Assembly (NCBI GenBank): GCA_942490535.1
Contig: CALNXQ010000005.1
Span: 682,001 to 746,000 of the forward strand
From: JAEINY01 sp942490535
GTDB lineage: Bacteria > Bacteroidota > Bacteroidia > Bacteroidales > Marinilabiliaceae
DNA: 64,000 nucleotides
Reading direction: 5' to 3'
Shown here: positions 35,870 to 49,806 of the stretch, one piece after another
Layout of the letters: each line of letters begins with the position of its first letter
Position numbering within the stretch: the stretch's first letter is position 1
The notes under the pieces: model-generated
What the model was told of the DNA's origin: nothing
The model's input: the letters and a program-made list of their open reading frames with translations, nothing else
Databases searched by the model: none
Position numbers and translations under genes: made by a program

Positions 35870-38182
35870 TTGAATATGACATTTATCTGGATTGCAGTTA
35901 TCTTATTAGGTCTTTTTGCCATCGTTGATTTGGTGATTGGAATAACCAATGATGCCGTCAACTTCTTACAAGCTGCGATCGGATCCAGAACGGCTCGTCG
36001 AAGAGTCATTTACTGGGTTGCTGCCGGTGGCTTATTAATTGGCTGTTTCCTATCGGCCGGCATGATGGAAGTGGCCCGCAGAGGTGTCATCTATCCATCC
36101 AGCTTTGATTTCACTGAGATCCTGGTGGTATTTCTGGCAGTGATGTTAACCGACATGGTATTGGTGGACAGTTTTAACACCCTCGGTTTCCCCACTTCCA
36201 CCACCATTGCCGTAGTGTTTGAGTTATTGGGCGGGGCCATGGCCTTGTCACTGATCAAAAAAGGTCAGGCCAACCTGGAAGGCATTGAAGTGGAGCAACT
36301 CATCAACACCGATCGGGCCTTTGTGATTTTAGCGGGGATCTTACTCTCCATCTTCCTGGCATTTGTGGTGGGTATCGTCGTGCAATTTTTCACCCGTGTC
36401 ATCTTTACCTTCCATTATAAACGGCGGTTCAAATTCTTGTTTTCTTTTGTAGGAGGCTTGTCCATCACGGCCATTGTTTTTTTAATTGCAAAAAAGGTGT
36501 TAGGTGGGGCGACTGTTCTCGACGACACCTGGATATTCTATCTGAACAATTACTTACCCGAAATACTAATGGGGGTATTTGCTTTTACCTCATTTATTTT
36601 TCTCTTTCTCGGCCTTTCCTTCGACCTGGATATTCCCCGCATGGTAGTCATCTTTGGTACCTTTGCGTTGGCCATGTCCTTTGCAGCCAACGACCTGGTT
36701 AATTTTATCGGACTGCCCCTGGCGGCCCTTGAAAGTTTTAAAGTATTCCTGAATTCAGGATTAGCTGATCCCAGTCATTTACCCATGGATTTCCTGAACG
36801 ATACGGTCCTCCGGAAAGGCACGCTCTCGGATGCTACCTATCTGATCATCTCTGTGATCTCAGCTGGTGTCATGATTATTACGATGTTTTATTCCAGGAA
36901 AGCTAAAGGTGTTACGGAGACCGAAGTGTACCTTGGTCGGCAATCATCCGGCTTCGAACGCTTCGAACCTTCCTACATGTCGCGGGTGATTGTACGGAAT
37001 TTTTTAGCGTTTCATACCTCCCTAATTAGCGCCCTGCCTAAACCCATCGTATCTTTTTTCGACTCCCGCTATCGCCGCTCAGATACTCCCGAAAGTGGCA
37101 AGACTGTAGATGGGGTCATTTTCTTTGATACCGTGCGGGCATCGGTCAATCTGGTTGTTGCCAGCGTACTTATTTCGGTAGGCACCTATATGCGTTTCCC
37201 CTTATCCACCACATTGGTGGTATTCATGGTGGCCATGGGATCTTCTCTGGCCGATCAGGCCTGGGGTCGAGAAAGTGCGGTATATAGAGTTTCCGGCGTA
37301 TTATCAATTTTAGGCGGCTGGTTCTTTACCGCTTGCATCGCCTTTATCGGGGCCTTTATCTTTACCTATATAATATGGTATGGCGGATGGATGGCGACCG
37401 TAGTGTTGACCCTACTGGTAGGATTTGCATTGTACAAGTCGACTCTTTACTACCGCCGTAAACAAGAAGAGCGCAAAAGTTTAAACCAGGAATTCCAGAA
37501 TGACTTTGTGAATAGCCTCGATTACCTACGGGAGGAAGGGGGAGAACAAATTCGCCGGAACGTACAGGAGAGTGCAAAAATTTATTTCCTGGCCGTTCAG
37601 GGATTCATTGATAATGATGCGCGTCGTTTGCACGAAGCGACCATTAAAGCCGATATGCTGGAGAAATATGCCCGCAATGGTAAATCACAACTCCTCTTCT
37701 CCTTTACCAAAGTTTCGGAAGAAGGGATTGACACCGGCCATCATTTTGTGCAGGCCTTTGATTACCTCACCGAATTGGTCGGCTGCCTTAAAAATCTGGC
37801 GCAACCACTATATGAGCACATTGAAAATCACCACAAAGGGGTAACCGATTCGCAACGCCAGGATTTACAGGATTTGCTGGACGAAGTAACGGGCTACTTT
37901 AACCACTTTATTCACATCGAGAAAGAACAAAAGTTTGACTTAATGCAGGAGATGGTAGCCAAGCAAAATTTCCTGCTGGGCTTTTTAGATGATCTTCGTA
38001 AGCACCAAATCAAACGGATCAAGACAGGGGAAGGACGCACACGCGTGAGTATTATCTACATGGATATTATTTCTGAAACCAAAAATGTCCTGCTCTATTC
38101 CGTCAATCTACTGAAAGCTCATCGGGATTTCGTCGTTTCGACCCGCCGGGCCACATCCCCTGACACAGACTTACCCTTGTAA
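35870..38182 (+). CDS. PiT-family inorganic phosphate transporter with PhoU-like tail
   Basis: A 770-residue inner-membrane transporter, much longer than the roughly 500 of E. coli PitA. The N-terminal 520 residues hold two PiT half-repeats: VIGITNDAVNFLQAAIGSRT and SFAANDLVNFIGLPLAALES, with GFPTSTTIAVVFELLGGAMA and FPLSTTLVVFMVAMGSSLAD. The C-terminal 220 residues are all-helical and resemble a PhoU domain (NSLDYLREEGGEQIRRNVQE, HHFVQAFDYLTELVGCLKNL). PhoU normally links phosphate transport to the PhoR kinase; here the fusion is next to a PhoR/PhoB-like pair. Function as a phosphate:cation symporter is firm; self-contained signalling is inference. Confidence 0.92.
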   Translation: MNMTFIWIAVILLGLFAIVDLVIGITNDAVNFLQAAIGSRTARRRVIYWVAAGGLLIGCFLSAGMMEVARRGVIYPSSFDFTEILVVFLAVMLTDMVLVDSFNTLGFPTSTTIAVVFELLGGAMALSLIKKGQANLEGIEVEQLINTDRAFVILAGILLSIFLAFVVGIVVQFFTRVIFTFHYKRRFKFLFSFVGGLSITAIVFLIAKKVLGGATVLDDTWIFYLNNYLPEILMGVFAFTSFIFLFLGLSFDLDIPRMVVIFGTFALAMSFAANDLVNFIGLPLAALESFKVFLNSGLADPSHLPMDFLNDTVLRKGTLSDATYLIISVISAGVMIITMFYSRKAKGVTETEVYLGRQSSGFERFEPSYMSRVIVRNFLAFHTSLISALPKPIVSFFDSRYRRSDTPESGKTVDGVIFFDTVRASVNLVVASVLISVGTYMRFPLSTTLVVFMVAMGSSLADQAWGRESAVYRVSGVLSILGGWFFTACIAFIGAFIFTYIIWYGGWMATVVLTLLVGFALYKSTLYYRRKQEERKSLNQEFQNDFVNSLDYLREEGGEQIRRNVQESAKIYFLAVQGFIDNDARRLHEATIKADMLEKYARNGKSQLLFSFTKVSEEGIDTGHHFVQAFDYLTELVGCLKNLAQPLYEHIENHHKGVTDSQRQDLQDLLDEVTGYFNHFIHIEKEQKFDLMQEMVAKQNFLLGFLDDLRKHQIKRIKTGEGRTRVSIIYMDIISETKNVLLYSVNLLKAHRDFVVSTRRATSPDTDLPL

Positions 38183-38209
38183 CATCTGGTAATAAAGTAT
38201 AAAGATCAA

Positions 38210-38250
38210 CAAATCCTTTGCGACATCGATTGATGTCCCAAAGGATTTAT
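38210..38250 (+). terminator. Hairpin after the phosphate transporter
   Basis: AAATCCTTTG pairs with CAAAGGATTT around an inner GACATC/GATGTC stem; a short T-rich stretch follows. Confidence 0.65.
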
Positions 38251-38468
38251 TGTATCGCTTTGTTTATCTACATCCTAACCATCTGCACTTTCCTATTATA
38301 TTAACACAAAGTTATTCCAATGTTAAGCAGTAAAGCGAACGTCCCTCAGTGATTCTCCCCTAATAGCACCTAACAACCTGCCTAATTGAATCTTGAACGA
38401 ATCTTCGCCTTAACACATACTTAAAATTGAATTAATTCTCTCTTATCGCTCATGCTTTGTGAGTGCTC

Positions 38469-38476
38469 TACATTTG
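38469..38476 (+). promoter_or_regulatory. Bacteroidota-type -7 element (TACATTTG)
   Basis: Perfect TAnnTTTG 33 bases before the receptor start at 38509. It lies inside the longer open frame (from 38452), supporting the shorter start. Confidence 0.5.
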
Positions 38477-38508
38477 CCTCTGTAAAACAATTGATTTTAA
38501 AGAGGAAA

Positions 38509-41247
38509 ATGAAAAGACATTTCGTAACAATTCTGATTCTGGTTTTTGCAGGTCTTACACAGGGATACGCACAACAAGGAATCTTGAAAGGAAAAATTAC
38601 CGATAAAAAGACAGGTGAGGAGTTGGTTGGAGCAGCCATTGTAGTGGAAGGAACCACAACAGGTACCATTACGAATTTCATGGGTGACTATGAGATGCCA
38701 CCCCTGGAGGCCGGCACCTATACATTCAGATGTCAATACATCTCCTACGAGCCTCAGTTTAAAGAAGGAATTGTAATCAAAGCCGATGGCGAAACGATCC
38801 TGAACTTTGAAATGGGCGAATCGGAACTGGATCTGGAAGAAGTCACTGTGGTGGCCAAAGCTAATCGCACATCCGAGAATTTTCTAATGATGGAGCAGAA
38901 AAAGGCGGCCGTCAGCAAAGAAACCATTGGTGCGCAGCAACTATCGGTACAAGGCGTGTCCGATGCAGCGTCAGCAGCCACAAAAATAACAGGCGTTACC
39001 AAACAGGAAGGTGATCAAACCCTCAATGTGAGAGGGCTGGGCGATCGTTACAACACAACCACCCTGAATGGATTACCCCTACCCAGTAACCACGCTGAAT
39101 TTAAAAACATTAATCTGGAACTGTTCTCCACAGATATCATCGAGTTTATTGGTGTGGAAAAAGTATTTACTGCACCCCTTTATGCCGATGTAGCCGGAGC
39201 TAACGTGGACATCGTGTCGAAAAAACAAAACGGCAATCCATTTTTCCAGATAAAGATCAAATCAGGTACAAACTCCAACCTGTCCAACGCCGACAAATTC
39301 CTGCTACAAGATGGACCGGGCATTATGGGTTGGAACAATTTCAATAAACCCACTGATCTCAACGTGTATAGTTTTGAAAACGCCTGGAATCCCCAAACAA
39401 AAAACAACGTTCCTGCCCTTGGTTTAGCAATTAATGGCGGTACCTCATTCACCCTTGGCGAAGGGCAACTTCATGTGTTTGCCACAGCCTCCTTTGATAA
39501 TGAATATGGTTACAGCGAACAAATACAGCGCCGGGTGAACGGGAGCGATGATAACCGCCTGGATTTGGCTGGTGAGGGGTTCAATTACAACACCCAATCC
39601 ACCGGGTTGATTAACCTGAACTATTCCCGAAAAAATACGGAACTATTCTTGAATTCAATGGTCTTGCATTCGTCTGCACAAGATTTAAAGCAACTGCATG
39701 GATACATCATTGATGTGGTTGGAGACCCCTCTCAGGAAGAAGCTTTTCTGCGCCGTTCAGACTTTGAACGCAACCTGGTCATGGTAAATCAATTATTAGG
39801 TAAACACACCCTAAGTGATAGCTGGGACCTTCGTTGGGGAGTTGCTTATAACACTGTCGCCAATGTGCTGCCCGACCGACGCAATAACATCCTGGTACAG
39901 GAATCAAATGGGGTGTATTATCCCTCTACCAATGATAATGCCAACAACCACCGTTACTTTCATACGCTTGACGAAAACGAACTAGCCGCTAACATCACCC
40001 TATCTAAAACATTTGGGGCTGGTTTAACAGCCGATGCATCCTACAGAGGGAAAGTATCTGTTGGCTATTCAGGACGCTATAAATCGCGTGATTTTGAAGC
40101 GTATCAATACAACCATAGTCTGGATAAATCCCGGGTGCAGGCCATTGATCCTGAAAATATCGATGCGTATTTCAACAACGAAAGACTGCAGGACGGTTAT
40201 TTTGAATTGCACACCTTCTTTGGAACGCTAAACATTCCGTCCTCTTACAGTGGAACACTTAGCAATCAGGCTGCCTTTGCGTCCATAGAGTATGCATTAA
40301 CACCAAAATTACTGGCTGTTTTAGGAGTACGTTTCGAAAATGTCTATCAGGACATCAAATACAAAACATCACTACAAAATGGGGAAAACTCATTCAACGA
40401 AAGCAATGTATTTCCAAGTTTATCTTTCAAGTACACCCTCAACGAAAAGAACAATTTGCGATTCTCCTCAAGTATGAGTTACACCTTACCCCAGTTTAAA
40501 GAAACTGCTCCCTTCTTATTTGAAGGTATCACAGAAGCCACCGAAGGAAACCCCTATCTGTATCCTTCCAAAGTATACAACGCCGAATTGAAATGGGAAC
40601 TCTTTCCGCAAATGGGTCAACTCATCTCTGTGGCAGCCTTTGGAAAATACATCCAGGATCCGATTAACAAATTTGTAAAAGCATCGGCTTCCAATGATTT
40701 TACTTATGCCAACACCGGTGATTGGGGATATGTGATCGGTAGTGAACTGGAATTAAAAAAGCCCTTGTTGGAAACAGCCAATAATAAGTTAGTGGCCAAT
40801 GCTAACTTGTCGCTGATGATGACAAAACAGGAACTTAATAACACAAAAGTAAACACCGAATCCAATGGAAGTATTAACGCCTCCTTTGGTACTGAAGAAG
40901 AGGAATTGCAAGGTGCTGCACCCATGTTAGCCAATGCTGGCATCAGTTACATTCACAATTGGGGCAACGAAAGTAAAAGCATAACATCTACACTGGTCTA
41001 CGGTTATACATCCGATCGCCTAAATCTGATTGGATATGCCGGCTTGGGAAACCAGATTGATAAGCAAGTCAGTAACCTGGATCTGGTCATTAAAGGCAAA
41101 TTCAATCACCTGGGTATAGATTTCTCAGCCATGAATTTACTGAACCCCAACATCGATCGCGTTCAAGAGAATGCTAACAGGGATCATGTGGTTATGCGTT
41201 ACAAGCGTGGAGTCAAATTCTCATTAGGTTTATCATACACATTTTAA
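38509..41247 (+). CDS. TonB-dependent outer-membrane receptor
   Basis: A 912-residue receptor from the start MKRHFVTILILVFAGLTQGYA (signal peptide). Residues about 22-105 form a carboxypeptidase regulatory-like domain (LKGKITDKKTGEELVGAAIV). The plug follows (GVSDAASAATKITGVTKQEG, LNVRGLGDRYNTTTLNGLPL), then a 22-strand barrel ending in the aromatic C terminus FSLGLSYTF. It imports a large or scarce substrate with TonB energy. It is co-transcribed with the lipoprotein gene 33 bases downstream. Position next to a PhoR/PhoB-like pair and PiT transporter suggests organic phosphate or phosphate-related uptake (inference). Confidence 0.94.
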   Translation: MKRHFVTILILVFAGLTQGYAQQGILKGKITDKKTGEELVGAAIVVEGTTTGTITNFMGDYEMPPLEAGTYTFRCQYISYEPQFKEGIVIKADGETILNFEMGESELDLEEVTVVAKANRTSENFLMMEQKKAAVSKETIGAQQLSVQGVSDAASAATKITGVTKQEGDQTLNVRGLGDRYNTTTLNGLPLPSNHAEFKNINLELFSTDIIEFIGVEKVFTAPLYADVAGANVDIVSKKQNGNPFFQIKIKSGTNSNLSNADKFLLQDGPGIMGWNNFNKPTDLNVYSFENAWNPQTKNNVPALGLAINGGTSFTLGEGQLHVFATASFDNEYGYSEQIQRRVNGSDDNRLDLAGEGFNYNTQSTGLINLNYSRKNTELFLNSMVLHSSAQDLKQLHGYIIDVVGDPSQEEAFLRRSDFERNLVMVNQLLGKHTLSDSWDLRWGVAYNTVANVLPDRRNNILVQESNGVYYPSTNDNANNHRYFHTLDENELAANITLSKTFGAGLTADASYRGKVSVGYSGRYKSRDFEAYQYNHSLDKSRVQAIDPENIDAYFNNERLQDGYFELHTFFGTLNIPSSYSGTLSNQAAFASIEYALTPKLLAVLGVRFENVYQDIKYKTSLQNGENSFNESNVFPSLSFKYTLNEKNNLRFSSSMSYTLPQFKETAPFLFEGITEATEGNPYLYPSKVYNAELKWELFPQMGQLISVAAFGKYIQDPINKFVKASASNDFTYANTGDWGYVIGSELELKKPLLETANNKLVANANLSLMMTKQELNNTKVNTESNGSINASFGTEEEELQGAAPMLANAGISYIHNWGNESKSITSTLVYGYTSDRLNLIGYAGLGNQIDKQVSNLDLVIKGKFNHLGIDFSAMNLLNPNIDRVQENANRDHVVMRYKRGVKFSLGLSYTF

Positions 41248-41280
41248 AAAATACAATTAAACTACACTAAATTATCTGAA

Positions 41281-42438
41281 ATGAAAAAGTTACTTTTATC
41301 TATGGTGGCTGTATCAGCCTTAATCTTTACAGGTTGTAACAAAGATGATGAAGAAAAAGGAAATACATTTGTAGTAGATCCATTCAACTTTAAAGGAACC
41401 ATTCCTGAAGGCGACAACATCGTCCTCGATGCCGCCACAACTTACAAACTTTCAGGAGAGCTTAAAGTAGAAAATGGTGCATCATTAACCATCCCGGCCG
41501 GTACAATCATTGAAGCAAGCACACCATCAACAGAAAATCCCAATGTGCGTTACATTGCTGTTGCCCAGGGAGGAAAAATTAATATCAACGGTACAAAAGA
41601 AGCACCGGTGGTGATGACTGCAGATAAAAAAGAATCCAGCGCCTGGGGAGGATTGGTCATTTGCGGCCATGCCCCAACCAATAAAGGAGGTAGCAACGGC
41701 GCCACTGCATCTGCTGAAGTATCCGGATTAACCTATGGCGGTTCAAAAGTGGAGGACAACTCAGGTATGATTACTTATTTACGTCTGGAGTATACCGGAT
41801 ATAAATATACGGAAACAAAAGAGTTTAATGGTCTGTCCTTATTCGGAGTTGGTAACGGTACCAAGATCGAATACGTGAGCTCTTACAAAGGTGGCGATGA
41901 TGGTATCGAATTCTTTGGTGGTTCAGTAAACGCTAAATACCTGGTATCCATTAATAGCGAAGATGACGGCATCGATTTCGCGGACGGATGGGTTGGTACT
42001 GGTGAGTTTTGGTACGTAAAAGACGCTGTTAAATCGGGCATCGAAGGTTCCAATAACGGTGACAAAGGTGATGCAGATTACCCAATGACCAACGCTACCT
42101 TGAAAAACCTGACCATCATTGGCATGGGTGAAAAGCCTTGGTACTTGAAAGAAGGAGCAGGCAAACAAACCATCGATAATGTGGTAATTGGCGGTTTGAA
42201 AGCCAACAAGGCACAGGCCTATTTCTTTGCCGATGAAACGACAAAAGACAAACCTGCCAACGATCGCATCGCAGCCGGTGATATCAAAATCACAAACGTC
42301 GCTTTCGTAGATATGGGTGAAGGCAATGATCTTAAATCATCAACTGGCATTTCTATGACAGAAAATGCCACCGCTACGGGTGCCGGTAACGGTAAAGATG
42401 CACCAGCCTGGGCCAGCGGATGGTCGATGCCTCAATAA
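41281..42438 (+). CDS. Lipoprotein with beta-helix-like repeats
   Basis: A 385-residue lipoprotein (signal MKKLLLSMVAVSALIFTGC, lipobox IFTGC) with an acidic tether DDEEKG. The rest is rich in Gly, Asn and Thr with repeated short strands (LKVENGASLTIPAGTIIEAS; YIAVAQGGKININGTKEAPV; GIEFFGGSVNAKYLVSINSE), consistent with a right-handed parallel beta helix. It is probably surface-exposed and works with the receptor encoded immediately upstream as a substrate-binding or degrading partner. Its substrate is unknown. A terminator follows at 42459. Confidence 0.8.
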   Translation: MKKLLLSMVAVSALIFTGCNKDDEEKGNTFVVDPFNFKGTIPEGDNIVLDAATTYKLSGELKVENGASLTIPAGTIIEASTPSTENPNVRYIAVAQGGKININGTKEAPVVMTADKKESSAWGGLVICGHAPTNKGGSNGATASAEVSGLTYGGSKVEDNSGMITYLRLEYTGYKYTETKEFNGLSLFGVGNGTKIEYVSSYKGGDDGIEFFGGSVNAKYLVSINSEDDGIDFADGWVGTGEFWYVKDAVKSGIEGSNNGDKGDADYPMTNATLKNLTIIGMGEKPWYLKEGAGKQTIDNVVIGGLKANKAQAYFFADETTKDKPANDRIAAGDIKITNVAFVDMGEGNDLKSSTGISMTENATATGAGNGKDAPAWASGWSMPQ

Positions 42439-42458
42439 TTTTAAAGAATAGAGTTTCA

Positions 42459-42489
42459 AAGCCTCGCCATGTGCGGGGCTATTTTTTTA
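42459..42489 (+). terminator. Rho-independent terminator after the receptor/lipoprotein operon
   Basis: AGCCTCGC pairs with GCGGGGCT over CATGT and is followed by eight T residues. Confidence 0.9.
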
Positions 42490-42869
42490 TATGCTTACTG
42501 ATAGTAAGAGACAACCAATGATCTAAATTTTAAAATGCACCCTACTGGATCTGAATATAAATGTAAACCCCATTGTATTAGATCTATTCCGAAATTATTT
42601 GGGAGGCTCTTTACCCCAACTCTTCGCCTTAAAAACACATCTAAGTAAATAATTTTGAATCATTGCGCGCTATATAACGAAAATACATGCCCGAATACAA
42701 AAATACCTCCTAAAAAAGGCTGTAAAAGTCCATTTTCATAGTTGCTTTCCCTACTTCATAAGCTTTGTCATCGCCGAGCAACTCACATACTCCATCCAAA
42801 CAAAATCACCTTTCATTGCACGAAGCACAGCATTTATTGGCAGGTAACACCTACCTTCCCACTCGGCAT
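42490..42869. other. Intergenic; leads into repeat array 2
   Basis: The first 250 bases contain no gene. From about 42740 the plus strand is open in two frames for some 300 bases, but this follows from the 21-bp periodic sequence and no protein family is seen. Confidence 0.4.
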
Positions 42870-43037
42870 CCGGTCTTCCCTGACGCGAACCGTGCCGTCC
42901 ATTTATACCGCACAGGCAATCTTTCCATCATCACACCCTTGCATAGCAATCACACAGGCATCCATCATGGCCTCACTATTCGTCCTACGCGTTTCCCTGT
43001 TCATCATGAAGCCATCCCTGTGCGTCATGCTTGCATC
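42870..43037 (-). repeat. 21-bp phased repeat array 2 (diverged)
   Basis: Eight consecutive 21-bp units on the minus strand, for example 43017-43037 and 42996-43016, both of the form GATGxxxxxATGAxGxACAGG. G is at unit position 1 in 8/8, A at position 10 in 8/8, G at position 12 in 8/8 and G at position 20 in 7/8. No insertion or deletion breaks the phase. More diverged units may extend left to about 42785. The sequence differs from array 1, but the period is the same and it too sits beside an insertion sequence (26 bp away). Confidence 0.65.
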
Positions 43038-43104
43038 CTAGTCTTTCCAGGTGAGTTTCGAGGGACCAAGTATAAAAGTTGGGTCTAAATATCATATTTT
43101 GTTT

Positions 43105-44049
43105 TCATGCAAATATTTTTGTTAATCTAAACAGGAAAAACTTAACATCAGAAACACCTCTGAATTGTCTTCTGAATTCCTTAATTTTCGCATTAAAAGA
43201 TTCTGCCGCAGCATTTGTAATTCTGCTATTGAAGAAATTGATAATGTTTTGATAGTGGGCTTCAACCGTTCTTCTGAGCACTTGAAAAGAAGGTATGTCA
43301 GAAATTTCAATCTGGTTAAACCATCTGGCCAGATGTGTCATGGCAACAGGCGCGGTCATATCGCGGCTATAAATAAGGTATAGCTGATGCGATAGGTCGT
43401 ATGCCTGTTCTATATCGGGGTAATTACTAAATAGTATATTGGCTCTTTTCTCCTGCGATTCTGTCCATTTATGCATGGGCTTAAACAAGAGGTGCCGACT
43501 TCTGATCAGTAATTGCTTCATAGTATCCCCATTTTCGAAAGTAAAAGGCTTGTACTCTTTTCCATCTTTCTTAGCCTGTTTGTGTTGTTTGTTGTCCAAG
43601 TCAATGGCATCCCATCTGTGTTTAATGCGTAACTCTTGTACGGCATCGCAAGCCAGTTTTTGAACATGAAAACGATCGATAACACGGGTGGCTTTTGGAA
43701 AACATTTTTGGACAATCAGGTTCATGCTGCCAGCCATATCCAACGTTACTTCTTTGACCATACGACGTTGGCTCCCACTGAAGTTCTCTTTTATGATTTT
43801 AATAATCTCCCCGGCCTGTGTCCCTTTAAAAATGCCCACTATCGATCTTTTTTTGCCCTTCTTCGCTTTGTTGGTCAGGATGGTGTATAGTTCTCCGTTA
43901 GATAAGGCTGTTTCATCAATGGACAAATTATAACCAATGTTTTTGGGATATACCAGGTAATCATCGGCATGTTCCTTCTGGTTCCAGTCTCTATAATTGC
44001 TTAGTTTGTTTTTGTATTGACGCTGAAAGTTGCGCCCGTTGACACCCAA
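43105..44049 (-). CDS. ISAon1-type transposase, catalytic part (ISL3-like DDE)
   Basis: At least 314 residues. The catalytic core reads LSIDETALSNGELYTILTNK (first acidic residue), VTLDMAGSMNLIVQKCFPKA (second), RVIDRFHVQKLACDAVQELR and the terminal glutamate in ITNAAAESFNAKIKEFRRQF. The start given is a TTG. The frame is open further upstream (KKLVDSNAISCQSLEVYLGV), overlapping the end of the N-region ORF in a different frame, so the protein is probably made by frameshifting or transcript slippage rather than from this TTG. The helix-turn-helix-like segment SCQSLEVYLGVNGRNFQRQY supports that extension. Confidence 0.88.
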   Translation of the reverse strand: MGVNGRNFQRQYKNKLSNYRDWNQKEHADDYLVYPKNIGYNLSIDETALSNGELYTILTNKAKKGKKRSIVGIFKGTQAGEIIKIIKENFSGSQRRMVKEVTLDMAGSMNLIVQKCFPKATRVIDRFHVQKLACDAVQELRIKHRWDAIDLDNKQHKQAKKDGKEYKPFTFENGDTMKQLLIRSRHLLFKPMHKWTESQEKRANILFSNYPDIEQAYDLSHQLYLIYSRDMTAPVAMTHLARWFNQIEISDIPSFQVLRRTVEAHYQNIINFFNSRITNAAAESFNAKIKEFRRQFRGVSDVKFFLFRLTKIFA

Positions 44050-44080
44050 ATAAACTTCCAGACTTTGGCAACTTATGGCA

Positions 44081-44467
44081 TTAGAATCGACTAATTTCTT
44101 TTAAAAAAGCAGCGTACTCCTCGCTCATACGAGTACCCTGTTCGATCACTTTCCAATCCCGACTCACCTTTGTTTTTTTGCCATCAATGATTGCTTCCCA
44201 GCGCCGTCGTCTCACCTTCAATCTCACTAGCATATTCCGGATGGGATAATCTTCGATGTACCGGGCTTCCATAAAACCACAGGACTTATAGGCGTAGCCT
44301 TTGTATTCCGAGGGAATTATATTTTTTTCATCTAATGATAACTCCAGCTGTTTGTCGTAAATATCCTTTCCGCTGGAGCTGGTATGGTAGGATACAATGG
44401 TAAAATAATCCAATAGGCCTTCCGGGAGAAATAGAGCAAGTAGCTCTTGAGATAATCCTTCTTTCAA
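44081..44467 (-). CDS. ISAon1-type transposase N-region protein
   Basis: A 128-residue ORF forming the DNA-binding front of the ISAon1 transposase (LSQELLALFLPEGLLDYFTI, GFMEARYIEDYPIRNMLVRL, RRRRWEAIIDGKKTKVSRDW). It ends at a TAA shortly after a TTTTTTAAAA run, where the downstream transposase frame already overlaps. In this group the two parts are thought to be joined in the active protein (inference from layout). Confidence 0.85.
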   Translation of the reverse strand: MKEGLSQELLALFLPEGLLDYFTIVSYHTSSSGKDIYDKQLELSLDEKNIIPSEYKGYAYKSCGFMEARYIEDYPIRNMLVRLKVRRRRWEAIIDGKKTKVSRDWKVIEQGTRMSEEYAAFLKEISRF

Positions 44468-44597
44468 TTTATTCGCTGATTCTATTTAACAGCAAAATAA
44501 TCCTTTTTTTTCATGAGACCCAAATATTATGCGTGATCCATTAAAACGGAGAAGAACGGGGAGGGATCTGTAGGCGGCTCTGTGGCAGCGCCTAAAC

Positions 44598-44634
44598 GCA
44601 AAAAATCCGATACTCTTGACGAATATCGGATTCT
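44598..44634 (-). terminator. Terminator of rRNA operon 1
   Basis: ATCCGATA pairs with TATCGGAT (44605-44612 with 44624-44631); a T-run follows on the minus strand. Unrelated in sequence to the terminator of operon 2. Confidence 0.85.
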
Positions 44635-44644
44635 CTTTTAAAAA

Positions 44645-44754
<110 letters not shown>

Positions 44755-44949
44755 GTCTTATCTGGTGCTTAGTATCCGGTCAGTGGTCAGTTGTTGCTAC
44801 TGCCTACTCACTCTTAACTAATCACTAGTTAATCATATCAGCTCAAATCAAAATCATACCCACCTAACTACAGTGTTCAGTTAACAACTGACAGTTCACA
44901 ATTAGCAGTTCACAAAGTAACTGTTCATTGATCACTGTGCTTTGATCAC

Positions 44950-47758
<2,809 letters not shown>

Positions 47759-47954
47759 ACCGTAATTGGTGTTTATGATTTTGATTTGTTTGCCAATATG
47801 TCAATGATCGTTTTGCTGCTAATTCAGCTTGTGCTTCAGTCAGTATCTCAATACCGATGAACCTTCTTTTCACTAAAAATGTGGATAAGTACTTTTACGT
47901 ATCCTAATTATGTCTTTTCTAAAGCTCCTTTTTTTTAGTCTTTAGCTAAAAAAG

Positions 47955-48028
47955 TGGAGAATAACGGAGTCGAACCGTTGACCTCCTGCGTGCAAGGCAG
48001 GCGCTCTAGCCAGCTGAGCTAATCCCCC
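47955..48028 (-). tRNA. tRNA-Ala (anticodon UGC), operon 1 spacer
   Basis: A 74-nt cloverleaf. Acceptor GGGGGAT pairs with ATTCTCC, the anticodon stem is CCTGC/GCAGG with loop CTTGCAC, the T arm is AACGGTTCGACTCCGTT. CCA is not encoded. Confidence 0.97.
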
Positions 48029-48112
48029 ATATAATAAGCTTCTAGTTTTTAGCCTTTTGCTTCTAGCTTAACGGCTAGATACTGGCTGCTAATGGCTAGC
48101 GGCTTTCTTTGG

Positions 48113-48186
48113 TAGTCCCGGGCAGATTTGAACTGCCGACCCCTACATTATCAGTGTAGTGCTCTAACCAACTGAGCTACGGGACT
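48113..48186 (-). tRNA. tRNA-Ile (anticodon GAU), operon 1 spacer
   Basis: A 74-nt cloverleaf. Acceptor AGTCCCG pairs with CGGGACT, anticodon loop CTGATAA in stem CTACA/TGTAG, T arm GGCAGTTCAAATCTGCC. CCA happens to be encoded next to it. Confidence 0.97.
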
Positions 48187-48281
48187 GTGCAGTGTCGCAT
48201 CCTTCCCGTAACTGGGATGTGCTTTACTGATGTTGGATGAGTACAGGTAAAAGATACATCCTAAAAAGGATAAAACATCTC

Positions 48282-49806
<1,525 letters not shown>

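Larger units (their letters stand above)
43063..44539 (-). mobile_element. ISAon1-type insertion sequence
   Basis: About 1.48 kb with imperfect terminal inverted repeats of 24 bp (19 matches; consensus GGAYCAMGYATAAWAKTTGGGTCT) at 43063-43086 and 44516-44539. It carries an N-region ORF and a DDE transposase ORF on the minus strand. No clear target duplication is seen. It sits between repeat array 2 and the terminator of the first rRNA operon. Confidence 0.8.

Noticed and set aside
42742..43088. Plus-strand open frames of about 100 codons before the ISAon1-type element
   Set aside because: Their openness is explained by the 21-bp periodic array; composition (His/Pro-rich) is not protein-like.
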